Source: Gaetbulibacter_A sp043876815
GTDB lineage: Bacteria > Bacteroidota > Bacteroidia > Flavobacteriales > Flavobacteriaceae
Assembly (NCBI RefSeq): GCF_043876815.1
Contig: NZ_JBAWKA010000003.1
Location: forward strand, 372,001-436,000
Reading direction: 5' to 3'
DNA: 64,000 nucleotides
Part shown: in pieces, positions 16,254 through 24,587 of the stretch
Position numbering within the stretch: the first letter of the stretch is position 1
Layout: each line of letters starts with the position of its first letter
Translations under genes and position numbers: made by a program
Notes under the pieces: generated by a model
Databases searched by the model: none
What the model saw: the letters and a program-made list of their open reading frames with translations, nothing else
Told to the model about the DNA's origin: nothing

Positions 16254-17303
16254 ATGAAATTATCCAATTTTGGTTTCAATTTGCCAGACGAGTTATTAGC
16301 GGAGTATCCATCCGAACACAGAGATGAAGCACGTTTAATGGTGTTAAACCGCAAAGACAAAACCATCGAACATAAATTATTCAAGGACATCATCGACTAT
16401 TTTGATGAAAATGATGTGCTTATTTTAAATAACACCAAGGTTTTTCCAGCCCGTTTATACGGAAATAAAGAAAAGACCGGTGCCAGAATTGAGGTATTTT
16501 TATTGCGCGAGCTCAATCAGGAACAACGTTTATGGGATGTTCTTGTAGATCCTGCTCGTAAGATCCGAATTGGAAATAAACTCTATTTTGGAGAAGATGA
16601 AAATCTTGTGGCAGAAGTTATCGATAATACAACCTCTCGCGGACGTACGCTTCGTTTCTTATATGATGGGTCCTATACCGAATTCCGTCGTAAATTAACT
16701 GAACTTGGCGAAACACCACTTCCAAAGTATATCAAACGTGCTGTAGAGCCGGAGGACGAAGAGCGTTACCAAACTATTTATGCTAAAAACGAAGGAGCAG
16801 TAGCCGCACCAACTGCCGGATTACACTTCTCAAAACACCTTTTAAAACGTTTGGAGATCAAAGGCATTAATTTTGCCGAAGTAACCTTGCATGTTGGTTT
16901 AGGAACTTTCAACCCGGTAGAGGTAGAAGATCTGTCGAAGCACAAAATGGATAGCGAAGAGATCAGTATACGTCCGGAGGCTGTGAATATCGTCAATACA
17001 GGTATCAACAACAAAAAAAGGGTATGTGCCGTAGGAACAACTGTAATGCGCGCCATAGAATCAGCGGTTTCATCCAATGGCATGTTAAATGAAATGGAGG
17101 GCTGGACCAATAAATTCATCTTTCCACCATACGATTTTAGTATTGCCAACAGTATGATCACCAATTTCCACACACCAAAATCAACGCTCCTCATGATGGT
17201 TTCGGCCTTCGCAGGACACGATTTTGTGAAGCATGCTTACGAAGAAGCAGTTAAAGAAAAATATAAATTCTACAGCTACGGCGACGCCATGCTTATCATA
17301 TAA
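16254..17303 (+). CDS. queA: tRNA preQ1(34) S-adenosylmethionine ribosyltransferase-isomerase
   Basis: The protein has 349 residues and transfers and rearranges the ribose of AdoMet onto preQ1 at the wobble base of tRNA, making epoxyqueuosine. It begins KLSNFGFNLPDELLAEYP and contains DVLILNNTKVFPARL, GAVAAPTAGLHF and NSMITNFHTPKSTLLMMV, all hallmarks of QueA. The length is normal. It is preceded by its own promoter and closed by a strong terminator, so it appears monocistronic. Confidence 0.97.
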   Translation: MKLSNFGFNLPDELLAEYPSEHRDEARLMVLNRKDKTIEHKLFKDIIDYFDENDVLILNNTKVFPARLYGNKEKTGARIEVFLLRELNQEQRLWDVLVDPARKIRIGNKLYFGEDENLVAEVIDNTTSRGRTLRFLYDGSYTEFRRKLTELGETPLPKYIKRAVEPEDEERYQTIYAKNEGAVAAPTAGLHFSKHLLKRLEIKGINFAEVTLHVGLGTFNPVEVEDLSKHKMDSEEISIRPEAVNIVNTGINNKKRVCAVGTTVMRAIESAVSSNGMLNEMEGWTNKFIFPPYDFSIANSMITNFHTPKSTLLMMVSAFAGHDFVKHAYEEAVKEKYKFYSYGDAMLII

Positions 17304-17308
17304 TCTCA

Positions 17309-17334
17309 AGCCCCGGTTATCGGGGCTTTTTTTT
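17309..17334 (+). terminator. queA terminator
   Basis: AGCCCCG (17309-17315) and CGGGGCT (17321-17327) form a seven-pair GC-rich stem around GTTAT, followed by T residues to 17334. It starts six bases after the queA stop codon. Confidence 0.85.
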
Positions 17335-17352
17335 ATTTCATATTTATTTTCA

Positions 17353-17429
17353 GGGCATTCCCCTGGCGGGTCGGGCTTTCGGCAGTCGCGCTTTTCAAGG
17401 CGCTCCAACAAAGCCTCAATCCCTAATGC
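17353..17429 (+). repeat. Structured intergenic repeat, copy B
   Basis: The element begins GGGCATTCCCC, continues GGGTCGGGCTTTCGG and ends CAATCCCTAATGC. GCATT near its start pairs with AATGC at its end. An inner stem GCGC(TTTTCAAG)GCGC lies in the centre. The same blocks in the same order make up copy A (3491-3570), which lies in the opposite orientation. It sits between the queA terminator and the rlmN promoter. Confidence 0.6.
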
Positions 17430-17479
17430 AGCTTTTCAAAAAATAAACGGGCATATGCGCTAATCGAAAAAGCATTCAC

Positions 17480-17487
17480 TATTTTTG
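17480..17487 (+). promoter_or_regulatory. Probable -7 box of rlmN
   Basis: TATTTTTG matches TAnnTTTG and lies eight bases before the start codon. A TTG at the usual distance is missing. Confidence 0.4.
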
Positions 17488-17495
17488 CACTAATC

Positions 17496-18536
17496 ATGGA
17501 AACAAAGAAAAAAGACATACGTGCTTTAACCAAAGAGCAGCTTCGTGAATTTTTTGTATCGCAGGGCGATAAAGCCTTTCGTGGCAATCAGGTGTACGAG
17601 TGGCTCTGGCAAAAGGCAGCGCATAGTTTTGAGGATATGACCAATATCTCAAAAGAAACGCGCAGTATGTTAGAGGATCATTTTGTGATCAACCATATTC
17701 AGGTCGACACCATGCAGCGCAGTGCCGACGGTACGGTGAAAAATGCGGTACGGTTGCACGATAACCTCGTGGTTGAGTCCGTACTAATTCCAACACCAAA
17801 ACGCACTACAGCCTGTGTTTCCAGTCAGGTGGGGTGCAGTCTCGATTGCAAATTCTGCGCAACAGCACGATTGAAACGTATGCGTAATTTAAACCCTGAT
17901 GAGATCTACGATCAAGTAGTTGCCATCGATAATGAAAGCCGTTTGTATTACGATCGACCCTTAACCAATATTGTTTTTATGGGTATGGGCGAACCGCTGA
18001 TGAATTACAATAACGTATTAAAGGCTATTGATAAAATCACATCTCCCGAGGGTTTAGGTATGTCGCCCAAGCGGATCACACTGTCGACTTCCGGTGTGCC
18101 GAAAATGATCAAAAAAATGGCTGATGATGGTGTAAAATTTAATTTGGCTGTGTCTTTACATTCTGCCATCGATGAAGTAAGAACCCAGATCATGCCCTTC
18201 AATGCAACCTTTCCTTTAGACGACTTGCGGGAGTCGCTGGAATATTGGTATGCCAAGACTAAACGAAAGATCAGTTACGAATATGTGGTTTGGAAAGGAA
18301 TCAATGATACTCAGGAAGCTATTGATGCCTTTGTGAAATTCTGTAAATATGTGCCCTGTAAAGTCAATATCATCGAGTACAACCCTATTGATGATGGTGA
18401 TTTTCAGCAGGCCTCGAACGAAGCACTGCAAAACTATATCGATACCCTGGAAAAAAACCGTATTGTGGTCAATGTTAGACGTAGTCGTGGAAAAGATATT
18501 GATGCCGCTTGTGGACAATTGGCAAATAAATCTTAA
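17496..18536 (+). CDS. rlmN: 23S rRNA (adenine(2503)-C(2))-methyltransferase, radical SAM
   Basis: The protein has 346 residues. The radical SAM cluster motif is CSLDCKFC (CxxxCxxC), within GCSLDCKFCATARLKRMRN. It methylates A2503 of 23S rRNA and A37 of several tRNAs through a methyl-cysteine mechanism. The catalytic C-terminal cysteine lies in DAACGQL. MGMGEPLMNY and LSTSGVPKMI are further RlmN motifs. The gene is not obviously part of an operon; the next gene starts 99 bases later. Confidence 0.97.
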   Translation: METKKKDIRALTKEQLREFFVSQGDKAFRGNQVYEWLWQKAAHSFEDMTNISKETRSMLEDHFVINHIQVDTMQRSADGTVKNAVRLHDNLVVESVLIPTPKRTTACVSSQVGCSLDCKFCATARLKRMRNLNPDEIYDQVVAIDNESRLYYDRPLTNIVFMGMGEPLMNYNNVLKAIDKITSPEGLGMSPKRITLSTSGVPKMIKKMADDGVKFNLAVSLHSAIDEVRTQIMPFNATFPLDDLRESLEYWYAKTKRKISYEYVVWKGINDTQEAIDAFVKFCKYVPCKVNIIEYNPIDDGDFQQASNEALQNYIDTLEKNRIVVNVRRSRGKDIDAACGQLANKS

Positions 18537-18550
18537 ACTTGTAAAGTGTA

Positions 18551-18631
18551 ATGAGCCTTAGCAAAACACTGGAAACAACTCAGATGATTATTGGCGAATT
18601 ACAACTGACTTACATAAAAAACAAAATTTGA
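18551..18631 (+). CDS. Small reading frame of 26 codons, unrecognised
   Basis: Between rlmN and the polyprenyl synthase there is an ATG frame of 26 codons (starting MSLSKTLETTQ) that ends five bases before the next gene's start. It resembles no family I can name, and it could be a gene remnant or a chance frame. Its position right before a TTG start could allow translational coupling. There is no firm evidence that it is expressed. Confidence 0.2.
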   Translation: MSLSKTLETTQMIIGELQLTYIKNKI

Positions 18632-18635
18632 ACAG

Positions 18636-19610
18636 TTGAAAATTGTAGAGCAAATAAAGCAACCTATTGCCTTCGAAATGAATCTCTTTGAGAAGAAGTT
18701 TCAACTTTCGATGTCCAGTAAAGTAGCTCTTCTAAATCGTATTACGCATTATATCGTTAACCGAAAAGGAAAACAAATGCGTCCAATGTTCGTTTTTTTG
18801 GTGGCCAAAATTGTGTCTGGTGAAGTCAATGAACGCACCTATCGTGGGGCATCAGTTATCGAGCTCATTCACACAGCAACCCTGGTTCACGATGATGTTG
18901 TAGACGACAGTAACCGCAGACGTGGTTTTTTCTCGGTGAATGCCCTTTGGAAAAATAAGATCGCAGTACTGATAGGGGATTATTTACTGTCAAAAGGACT
19001 ACTTCTTTCCATTGATAATAATGATTTTGATCTCCTTAAGATCATATCTGTGGCAGTACGTGAAATGAGTGAAGGCGAATTACTTCAAATTGAAAAAGCT
19101 CGAAAGTTAGATATCACTGAAGCTGTGTATTATGAGATCATCCGCCAAAAAACGGCCACGCTAATTGCGGCCTGTTGTAGTCTTGGGGCAGCCTCCGTAA
19201 AACCCGATTCAGAGCATGTTGAACGCATGCGGAAGTTTGGAGAGCTCATAGGTATGGCCTTTCAAATTAAAGATGACCTATTTGATTATGGTGATGACCA
19301 GATTGGTAAACCTACCGGTATTGATATTAAAGAGCAAAAGTTAACATTGCCACTTATTTATGTCCTTAATGGGGCTGATAAAAAAGATAAGGACTGGCTC
19401 ATTAATTCTATTAAAAATCATAATAAAGATGCCGATCGCGTAAAACAAGTTATTGCTTTTGTGAAGGAAAAAGGTGGACTGGATTATGCTACTAAGTTGA
19501 TGAAAGGCTATCAAATGGAAGCTTTGGAGATGCTGAAAACCTATCCGGAATCGGAATTTAAAACCTCTCTGGAATTGATGGTCAATTATGTGATCGACCG
19601 AAAAAAGTAA
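18636..19610 (+). CDS. Long-chain polyprenyl diphosphate synthase
   Basis: This protein of 324 residues belongs to the trans-isoprenyl diphosphate synthases. The first aspartate-rich motif is LVHDDVVDDSNRRRG, the second IKDDLFDYGDD, and the substrate motif GKQMRPMF lies near residue 50. Such enzymes make the side chain of menaquinone in this phylum. Translation appears to start at a TTG codon: the conserved N-terminus (MKIVEQIKQPIAFEM) begins there and no in-frame ATG lies upstream. The chain length of the product cannot be read from the sequence. Confidence 0.9.
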   Translation: MKIVEQIKQPIAFEMNLFEKKFQLSMSSKVALLNRITHYIVNRKGKQMRPMFVFLVAKIVSGEVNERTYRGASVIELIHTATLVHDDVVDDSNRRRGFFSVNALWKNKIAVLIGDYLLSKGLLLSIDNNDFDLLKIISVAVREMSEGELLQIEKARKLDITEAVYYEIIRQKTATLIAACCSLGAASVKPDSEHVERMRKFGELIGMAFQIKDDLFDYGDDQIGKPTGIDIKEQKLTLPLIYVLNGADKKDKDWLINSIKNHNKDADRVKQVIAFVKEKGGLDYATKLMKGYQMEALEMLKTYPESEFKTSLELMVNYVIDRKK

Positions 19611-19619
19611 ATCTTAATT

Positions 19620-20582
19620 TTATTGCTGTTGCTGTTGCTGCTGTTGCATTTGTTGTAGGATCTCCTGATTTTTTCGAAAACTGTTCGAAATATTATCTTT
19701 TTCATTCACCGGAAATACAAGATTCTCATTGTTGTTTTTTACGGTACTCACCTTGACTTTTACAAATAAATCGTCTTGGACATTACCTTTATAAACACCT
19801 TTTACAGGCGAGCAATCTTTATAGTCTCTTCCGGTTGCCAATTTTACATGATATTGATTCGCGATAGCATTGTTTGTAGGGTCGATACCTAACCAACCAT
19901 AAAAGGGAATATAAACTTCAATCCAGGCATGTGTGGCACCTTCACCACGCACATTATCATCACTGGGACAAATATAACCACTCACATAACGTGCCGGAAT
20001 GCCTAGCATTCGAACCATTTGCAGGAGAATATTCGTAAAATCCTGGCACACACCAGCTTTTAATTTCCAAACCAGATCCAGTTTGGAATCTACGGTAGTG
20101 ATGCCCGACTTATATTCAAAATTTTTGTAAATGAACTCACAAAACTCTAAAGCTATTTTGTAGGGAGAAATGTTGTTGAGATCCTTAGAAGCGATCATAT
20201 CCAAAATCTCAGGAGTTCCATCGAAAGTTTTGTATTTGAGAAAATCCATATACTCCGGGTCTTTTTTAAGGACCTTCAGGACCTTCCATTGCTCTTCAGC
20301 TGGAGCGCTATCCTCCGGAAAAATCTGTTCACTGGTTTCTACTTCAACCTCAGAAGAAATAGATAAAAAATTGTGCGGCACAATGACCATAAATGAACCC
20401 ACCGTATTATTGTAAAAATCCTTAAAGGTTTCAATAATTGGTTGATTGGTTACCTTAATAGTTTGGTTTATAACCTGTTGATACGCATCTTCAATAGGGT
20501 ACAACTTTATCTGGTTGGCCCCATCGATCACAAAGTCACTATACGTGTACTTAGTAAGATGTTTAATGTAAAACCTTGGCAT
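19620..20582 (-). CDS. Transglutaminase-like cysteine protease family protein
   Basis: This 320-residue protein has an N-terminal bacterial transglutaminase-like domain (MPRFYIKHLTKYTYSD) and a catalytic core. The cysteine is in AGVCQDFTNI, the histidine in GATHAWIEVYIP and the aspartate in LGIDPTNN. It ends in a tail of ten glutamines and one methionine, encoded by a short CAA/CAG repeat. It is the last of three minus-strand genes with an alpha-E protein and a circularly permuted ATP-grasp protein, six bases after the alpha-E stop. That trio is a known conserved group predicted to make and process a peptide tag or small peptide. The substrate is unknown. Confidence 0.85.
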   Translation of the reverse strand: MPRFYIKHLTKYTYSDFVIDGANQIKLYPIEDAYQQVINQTIKVTNQPIIETFKDFYNNTVGSFMVIVPHNFLSISSEVEVETSEQIFPEDSAPAEEQWKVLKVLKKDPEYMDFLKYKTFDGTPEILDMIASKDLNNISPYKIALEFCEFIYKNFEYKSGITTVDSKLDLVWKLKAGVCQDFTNILLQMVRMLGIPARYVSGYICPSDDNVRGEGATHAWIEVYIPFYGWLGIDPTNNAIANQYHVKLATGRDYKDCSPVKGVYKGNVQDDLFVKVKVSTVKNNNENLVFPVNEKDNISNSFRKNQEILQQMQQQQQQQQ

Positions 20583-20587
20583 TTTAT

Positions 20588-21517
20588 TTATGAGTTGGCA
20601 TGTGAAAAATACACCGTATTAATACTTAAAGATATATTTCTAATATCATCTTTTATACCCTGAATAAAGTTTTCCAAACCTTGTTCATTGATACTATCAA
20701 TAGTAGTATATTTTATTGTACTTTCCAGCTTTCCGAGTAGAAATTCCAAATTATTTTTTTCAAGTTCCTGAATTTCAATTAATTTCTGAATATGGGTGTA
20801 AAGTTTATTAATGCAGTAATACACCGATCGAGGAAATAATTTATCCTGAAAGACCATGGTAATAACATGACTCTCAGTGAAGGCCGACTTATGTTTTTTC
20901 AAATACAATTGATAGCCACCTAACGAAAGGAGAAGGTTTTTCCAATAAAAGGTTTGTTCAAGGCGATCGGTTGTTTTTGAAATTTCAACCAATTTTATAG
21001 CGGTATAATCCGAGATCTGGATCACACGTTCTAAATATTTTCCCACATTCATAAAATAATAAGAGGGGCCGCGTTCTTGGGTAAGATCCATATTACCCTG
21101 ATACATCATATGGTAGGATTTTAAGCGGTCTAAAAACAAAATGGGATCACCCTCTCGTAACTGCTGAGGTAATGTTTTATCTGTTAAGAACAAATAATAA
21201 TTATTTATGCACAGCCAAAGTTCTCTGGAGATATGTTCCTGAACACTTCGAGCATTCTCTCTAGCTCGGGTTACAATATTGATAATGGAATTACCGTGAT
21301 CGATATTAAAAACCATGTAATCAATACATTCTATAGGATCTTCCGTAGTATATTTATTTTTGGGGTCATTATAATTTTTTATGATGGGTGCCCAGGGAAA
21401 TAATTCAGGAGAATCCTGATTGGCGTTAAAATTTAGTTTCAGTAAGTTAATAATACTGTTGCCGCGCTCCATGTAGCGGTCTAACCAAATTAAATTATTT
21501 GCAACTCTACTTAACAT
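20588..21517 (-). CDS. Alpha-E domain protein
   Basis: This all-helical protein of 309 residues begins MLSRVANNLIWLDRYMERG, the typical start of the alpha-E family. Its middle has YHMMYQGNMDLTQERGPSYY, and later SVYYCINKLYTH. The ATG at 21517 is chosen because the family motif starts there; an in-frame TTG at 21550 would add eleven residues and overlap the upstream gene. Alpha-E proteins occur with circularly permuted ATP-grasp enzymes and transglutaminases, exactly as here. The molecular role is not established, but they are suggested to help in peptide-bond formation on an unknown substrate. Confidence 0.85.
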   Translation of the reverse strand: MLSRVANNLIWLDRYMERGNSIINLLKLNFNANQDSPELFPWAPIIKNYNDPKNKYTTEDPIECIDYMVFNIDHGNSIINIVTRARENARSVQEHISRELWLCINNYYLFLTDKTLPQQLREGDPILFLDRLKSYHMMYQGNMDLTQERGPSYYFMNVGKYLERVIQISDYTAIKLVEISKTTDRLEQTFYWKNLLLSLGGYQLYLKKHKSAFTESHVITMVFQDKLFPRSVYYCINKLYTHIQKLIEIQELEKNNLEFLLGKLESTIKYTTIDSINEQGLENFIQGIKDDIRNISLSINTVYFSHANS

Positions 21518-21534
21518 TATGTTTTTGTTTTTAA

Positions 21535-22977
21535 TTATTGAATAACCCAAGTGTCCTTACTGCCACCGCCTTGAGAACTGTTTACAACCAATGAGCCTTT
21601 TTTCAAGGCCACACGAGTTAGTCCACCAGGGGTGATATCGATACCATCGCGACCCGTTAAAGCAAACGGACGCAGATCGACGCATCTAGGGGATAATTTC
21701 CCATCAATACAACATGGCGCTGTAGAAAGTCTTAAAATGGGTTGGGCAATAAAATTGGTCGGATTTTTATCAACAGTTTTCAGGTAATCCTCAATTTCAT
21801 CATCGGTGGCTTCATGTCCCATAAGCATTCCGTAGCCGCCACTGCCGTCGGTTTTTTTGATCACCATTTTACGAATGTTTTTAGTCACGTATTCGTAATC
21901 TTCGGGTTTGGCCAGTTGGTAGGTTTCAATATTCTTCAATATCGGCTCCTCATCCAAATAATATTTGATCATATCAGGAACATGTACATATATGGCTTTA
22001 TCATCAGCTACACCGGTACCGGGTGCATTCACAATATTTACGTTGCCCTTTCGATAGGCGGCCATAATTCCGGCAACACCCAAAGTGCTTTCAGCTTTAA
22101 ACTCCAGTGGATCCAGGTAATCATCGTCAACACGACGATAGATGACATCGACGCGTTTTAAACCATTGGTTGTTTTCATATAAACGAAATGGTCTTTTAC
22201 CAAAAGGTCACTTCCTTCCACCAATTCGATGCCCATCAGTCTGGCCAAAGTGGAGTGCTCGTAATACGCTGAGTTGTAAATTCCCGGGGTTAGTAATACA
22301 ACATTAGGTTCTGCCTGATCGGAAAGTTCACTTAATTTTTTATAAAGCAAATTAGGATAATCTGAAACCGATCGAATTTCGTTTTTAGGTAAAATACCCG
22401 GATAAATTCGTTTTGAGATTTCGCGGTTTTCCAGCATGTAACTCACCCCTGAAGGTGTTCTTAAATTGTCTTCTAAAACATAAAATTCTCCGTCGTTGTT
22501 TCGAATAAGATCAACGCCGGCAATATGTACATAAACATCATGAGGTACTTCTACACCAGCCATTTCACGTAGGTAATTCGGGCATGAATAAATAAGGTCG
22601 GCAGGAATAATACCATCTTTTAATATAAATTGATCATGATAAATATCCTTAATAAACAGGTTCAGGGCCTTTAAACGCTGTTTTATACCTCGATCTATTT
22701 TGTCCCATTCTTTAGATGTAATAATTCTGGGAATAATATCAAATGGAAATATTTTTTCAATACCCTGCTCGTCATTGTACACGGTAAAGGTTACTCCTTG
22801 ACTCATAAATAATTGCCTAGTGAGTTCTTCTTTTTTATAAAGACTCTCTGGAGAGGTTGCTTTTAAATAATTATTTATAATATCGTATTGAGAACGTATT
22901 TTTGAATGGTTATCATACATCTCATCCCAGGTTTCTGGAAGTAAGCTGTATGATGAAAATAAGTGGTCACTAGCCAT
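21535..22977 (-). CDS. Circularly permuted ATP-grasp protein
   Basis: This 480-residue protein belongs to the circularly permuted ATP-grasp group (formerly DUF404/DUF407). Clear blocks are VLEDNLRTPSGVSYM, DVIYRRVDDDYLDPL, NAPGTGVADDKAIYV and VIKKTDGSGGYGMLMG, with the ATP-binding lysine pair near the last. Such enzymes are expected to ligate a carboxylate to an amine at the cost of ATP. It is the first gene of a three-gene minus-strand operon, with the alpha-E start 17 bases after its stop. No full flavobacterial promoter was found in the 222-base divergent region. Confidence 0.88.
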   Translation of the reverse strand: MASDHLFSSYSLLPETWDEMYDNHSKIRSQYDIINNYLKATSPESLYKKEELTRQLFMSQGVTFTVYNDEQGIEKIFPFDIIPRIITSKEWDKIDRGIKQRLKALNLFIKDIYHDQFILKDGIIPADLIYSCPNYLREMAGVEVPHDVYVHIAGVDLIRNNDGEFYVLEDNLRTPSGVSYMLENREISKRIYPGILPKNEIRSVSDYPNLLYKKLSELSDQAEPNVVLLTPGIYNSAYYEHSTLARLMGIELVEGSDLLVKDHFVYMKTTNGLKRVDVIYRRVDDDYLDPLEFKAESTLGVAGIMAAYRKGNVNIVNAPGTGVADDKAIYVHVPDMIKYYLDEEPILKNIETYQLAKPEDYEYVTKNIRKMVIKKTDGSGGYGMLMGHEATDDEIEDYLKTVDKNPTNFIAQPILRLSTAPCCIDGKLSPRCVDLRPFALTGRDGIDITPGGLTRVALKKGSLVVNSSQGGGSKDTWVIQ

Positions 22978-23199
22978 AAATGCTCTTTTGAGGAAATATA
23001 AAGATAATTTAAATTAAATTCAATTAATTAGGCCTTTTAAAAGAAATAATTTAGTGGTTATTAAAATTTACTGATAATTATTACTAATTCAGATTAAAAA
23101 ACCTTCATTCTTTATGGGGACAATAATTTTTTAAAGGTTTAATTTTATCTTCAGGCAACCTTTTTAATAAAATTTGCGTCTATACTAATAGAAAGTAAA

Positions 23200-23778
23200 A
23201 TGAAATCATTTTTGAAAGTCATAACACTCAATAATAACGAAAAGGCGCTTATTCAAAAAGCTCAAAAAAATAATCGTGAGGCTCAGCACCGTTTGTATGA
23301 GTTGTATGCTCCAAAAATGCTGAGTGTTTGCCGATACTACATTAATGATTTACAGAATGCTGAGGATGTTATGCTTTCTGGGTTTTTTAAAGTATTTACC
23401 AATTTAAAACATTTTAAAGGTGAAGGAAGTTTTGAGGGCTGGATTAGAAAAATTATGGTTCGCGAAGCAATTTCATTCTTGCGACAGCAAAAAAAAATGG
23501 AGTTTTCCATTGAAGATCATGTTATAAAAGGTGAAACCGTGAATAACATTGCCACGTCCATGGAGGTGGCCGATATTCAAAATGCTATTGATACCTTGCC
23601 TGAAGGGTATAAAACGGTTTTTGTTCTCTATGCCGTAGAAGGGTATAAGCATCATGAGATAGCAGCTTTGTTGAATATCACAGAGGGAACTTCAAAATCA
23701 CAACTGTTTAAAGCACGAAAATTGCTTCAGGGTAAACTTGAGGCACAAGATAAAATGGCGAATTATGGAACAAAATAA
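23200..23778 (+). CDS. ECF-type RNA polymerase sigma factor
   Basis: This 192-residue protein has sigma region 2 (about residues 25-95, with YINDLQNAEDVMLSGFFKVF and FEGWIRKIMVREAISFLR) and region 4 (about 130-185, with LPEGYKTVFVLYAVEGYKHHE and a helix-turn-helix ITEGTSKSQLFKARKLL). The linker between them is short, as in ECF factors. It probably directs transcription of envelope or stress genes. A downstream gene, overlapping it by 14 bases, encodes a protein with one membrane segment that may be its anti-sigma factor. Confidence 0.92.
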   Translation: MKSFLKVITLNNNEKALIQKAQKNNREAQHRLYELYAPKMLSVCRYYINDLQNAEDVMLSGFFKVFTNLKHFKGEGSFEGWIRKIMVREAISFLRQQKKMEFSIEDHVIKGETVNNIATSMEVADIQNAIDTLPEGYKTVFVLYAVEGYKHHEIAALLNITEGTSKSQLFKARKLLQGKLEAQDKMANYGTK

Positions 23779-24535
23779 GTTTGATACAGCAATAAAATCC
23801 AACATGGAAAAGCGCAGGCTTAAACCATCTGAGGGATTATGGGATAAATTATCAGAACGTTTGGATGCGGTTGAAGACCCTAAAAAGAAAAACTCTTATT
23901 GGTGGTTGGGGATTGCCGCAAGTTTTGTAGGTATTCTACTGGTAGTGTTCCAGTTTTACAAAGCCGATTCAACGGAGGTACTTCATGAAACAAACACACC
24001 GGGTATCGTAAACACACCAAAGGGTCCAACCGAGAATAAAGATGGTTTTGAAAAACAAGGCATAATCACGGAAGTTGAAAAGAATAAGGAGGCTTTGGTT
24101 TCTACGGAACCTGACATACAAGTGGAAAACCAAGTTGTGATTAAAGAAAAATCCTTGGTGAATCAAGAAACCAATGTGGTTGCGAATTCCCAGGATATCG
24201 AAACTGTTTCAGGTGAGGAACGAACATTTAATAGCACTGAAGATATGAAGTCCTTTGAGGACCAAAAAATTAAGGACATTGTAAATAACGTTCATGCTGT
24301 GGCGCAAAATAATCAGGAAGTCACAGAGGCTTATATCGATTCTTTATTACTGGCTGCAGAAAAGGATATTCTACGACAAAAATTCTTAAATGAATATCAA
24401 GGCCGTGTTAATGCAGAAGCTTTATTGGCCGATGTGGAGTCTGAGTTAGATGAATCCTTCCGTACAAAAGTCTTCGAAGCTGTAAAATCAAGTTTCAATT
24501 CGGTTAAAACGGCCGTGGCGAATAGAAATAATTAA
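23765..24535 (+). CDS. Single-pass membrane protein, probable anti-sigma factor
   Basis: The protein has 256 residues counted from ATG 23765. A cytoplasmic N-terminal part of about 45 residues (KRRLKPSEGLWDKLSERLD) is followed by one transmembrane segment (WWLGIAASFVGILLVVFQF). A long acidic, Glu/Lys-rich outer part has no recognised domain. That layout, and the overlap with an ECF sigma gene, suggest it binds and restrains the sigma factor. No conserved zinc anti-sigma motif (HxxxCxxC) is visible, so this is inference from context. A longer frame from 23738 lies inside the sigma gene and is less likely. Confidence 0.65.
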   Translation: MEQNKFDTAIKSNMEKRRLKPSEGLWDKLSERLDAVEDPKKKNSYWWLGIAASFVGILLVVFQFYKADSTEVLHETNTPGIVNTPKGPTENKDGFEKQGIITEVEKNKEALVSTEPDIQVENQVVIKEKSLVNQETNVVANSQDIETVSGEERTFNSTEDMKSFEDQKIKDIVNNVHAVAQNNQEVTEAYIDSLLLAAEKDILRQKFLNEYQGRVNAEALLADVESELDESFRTKVFEAVKSSFNSVKTAVANRNN

Positions 24536-24587
24536 TTATCAATCAAATCAATAATCATTCATTAGAAACATCAAAAAACGAACAATC

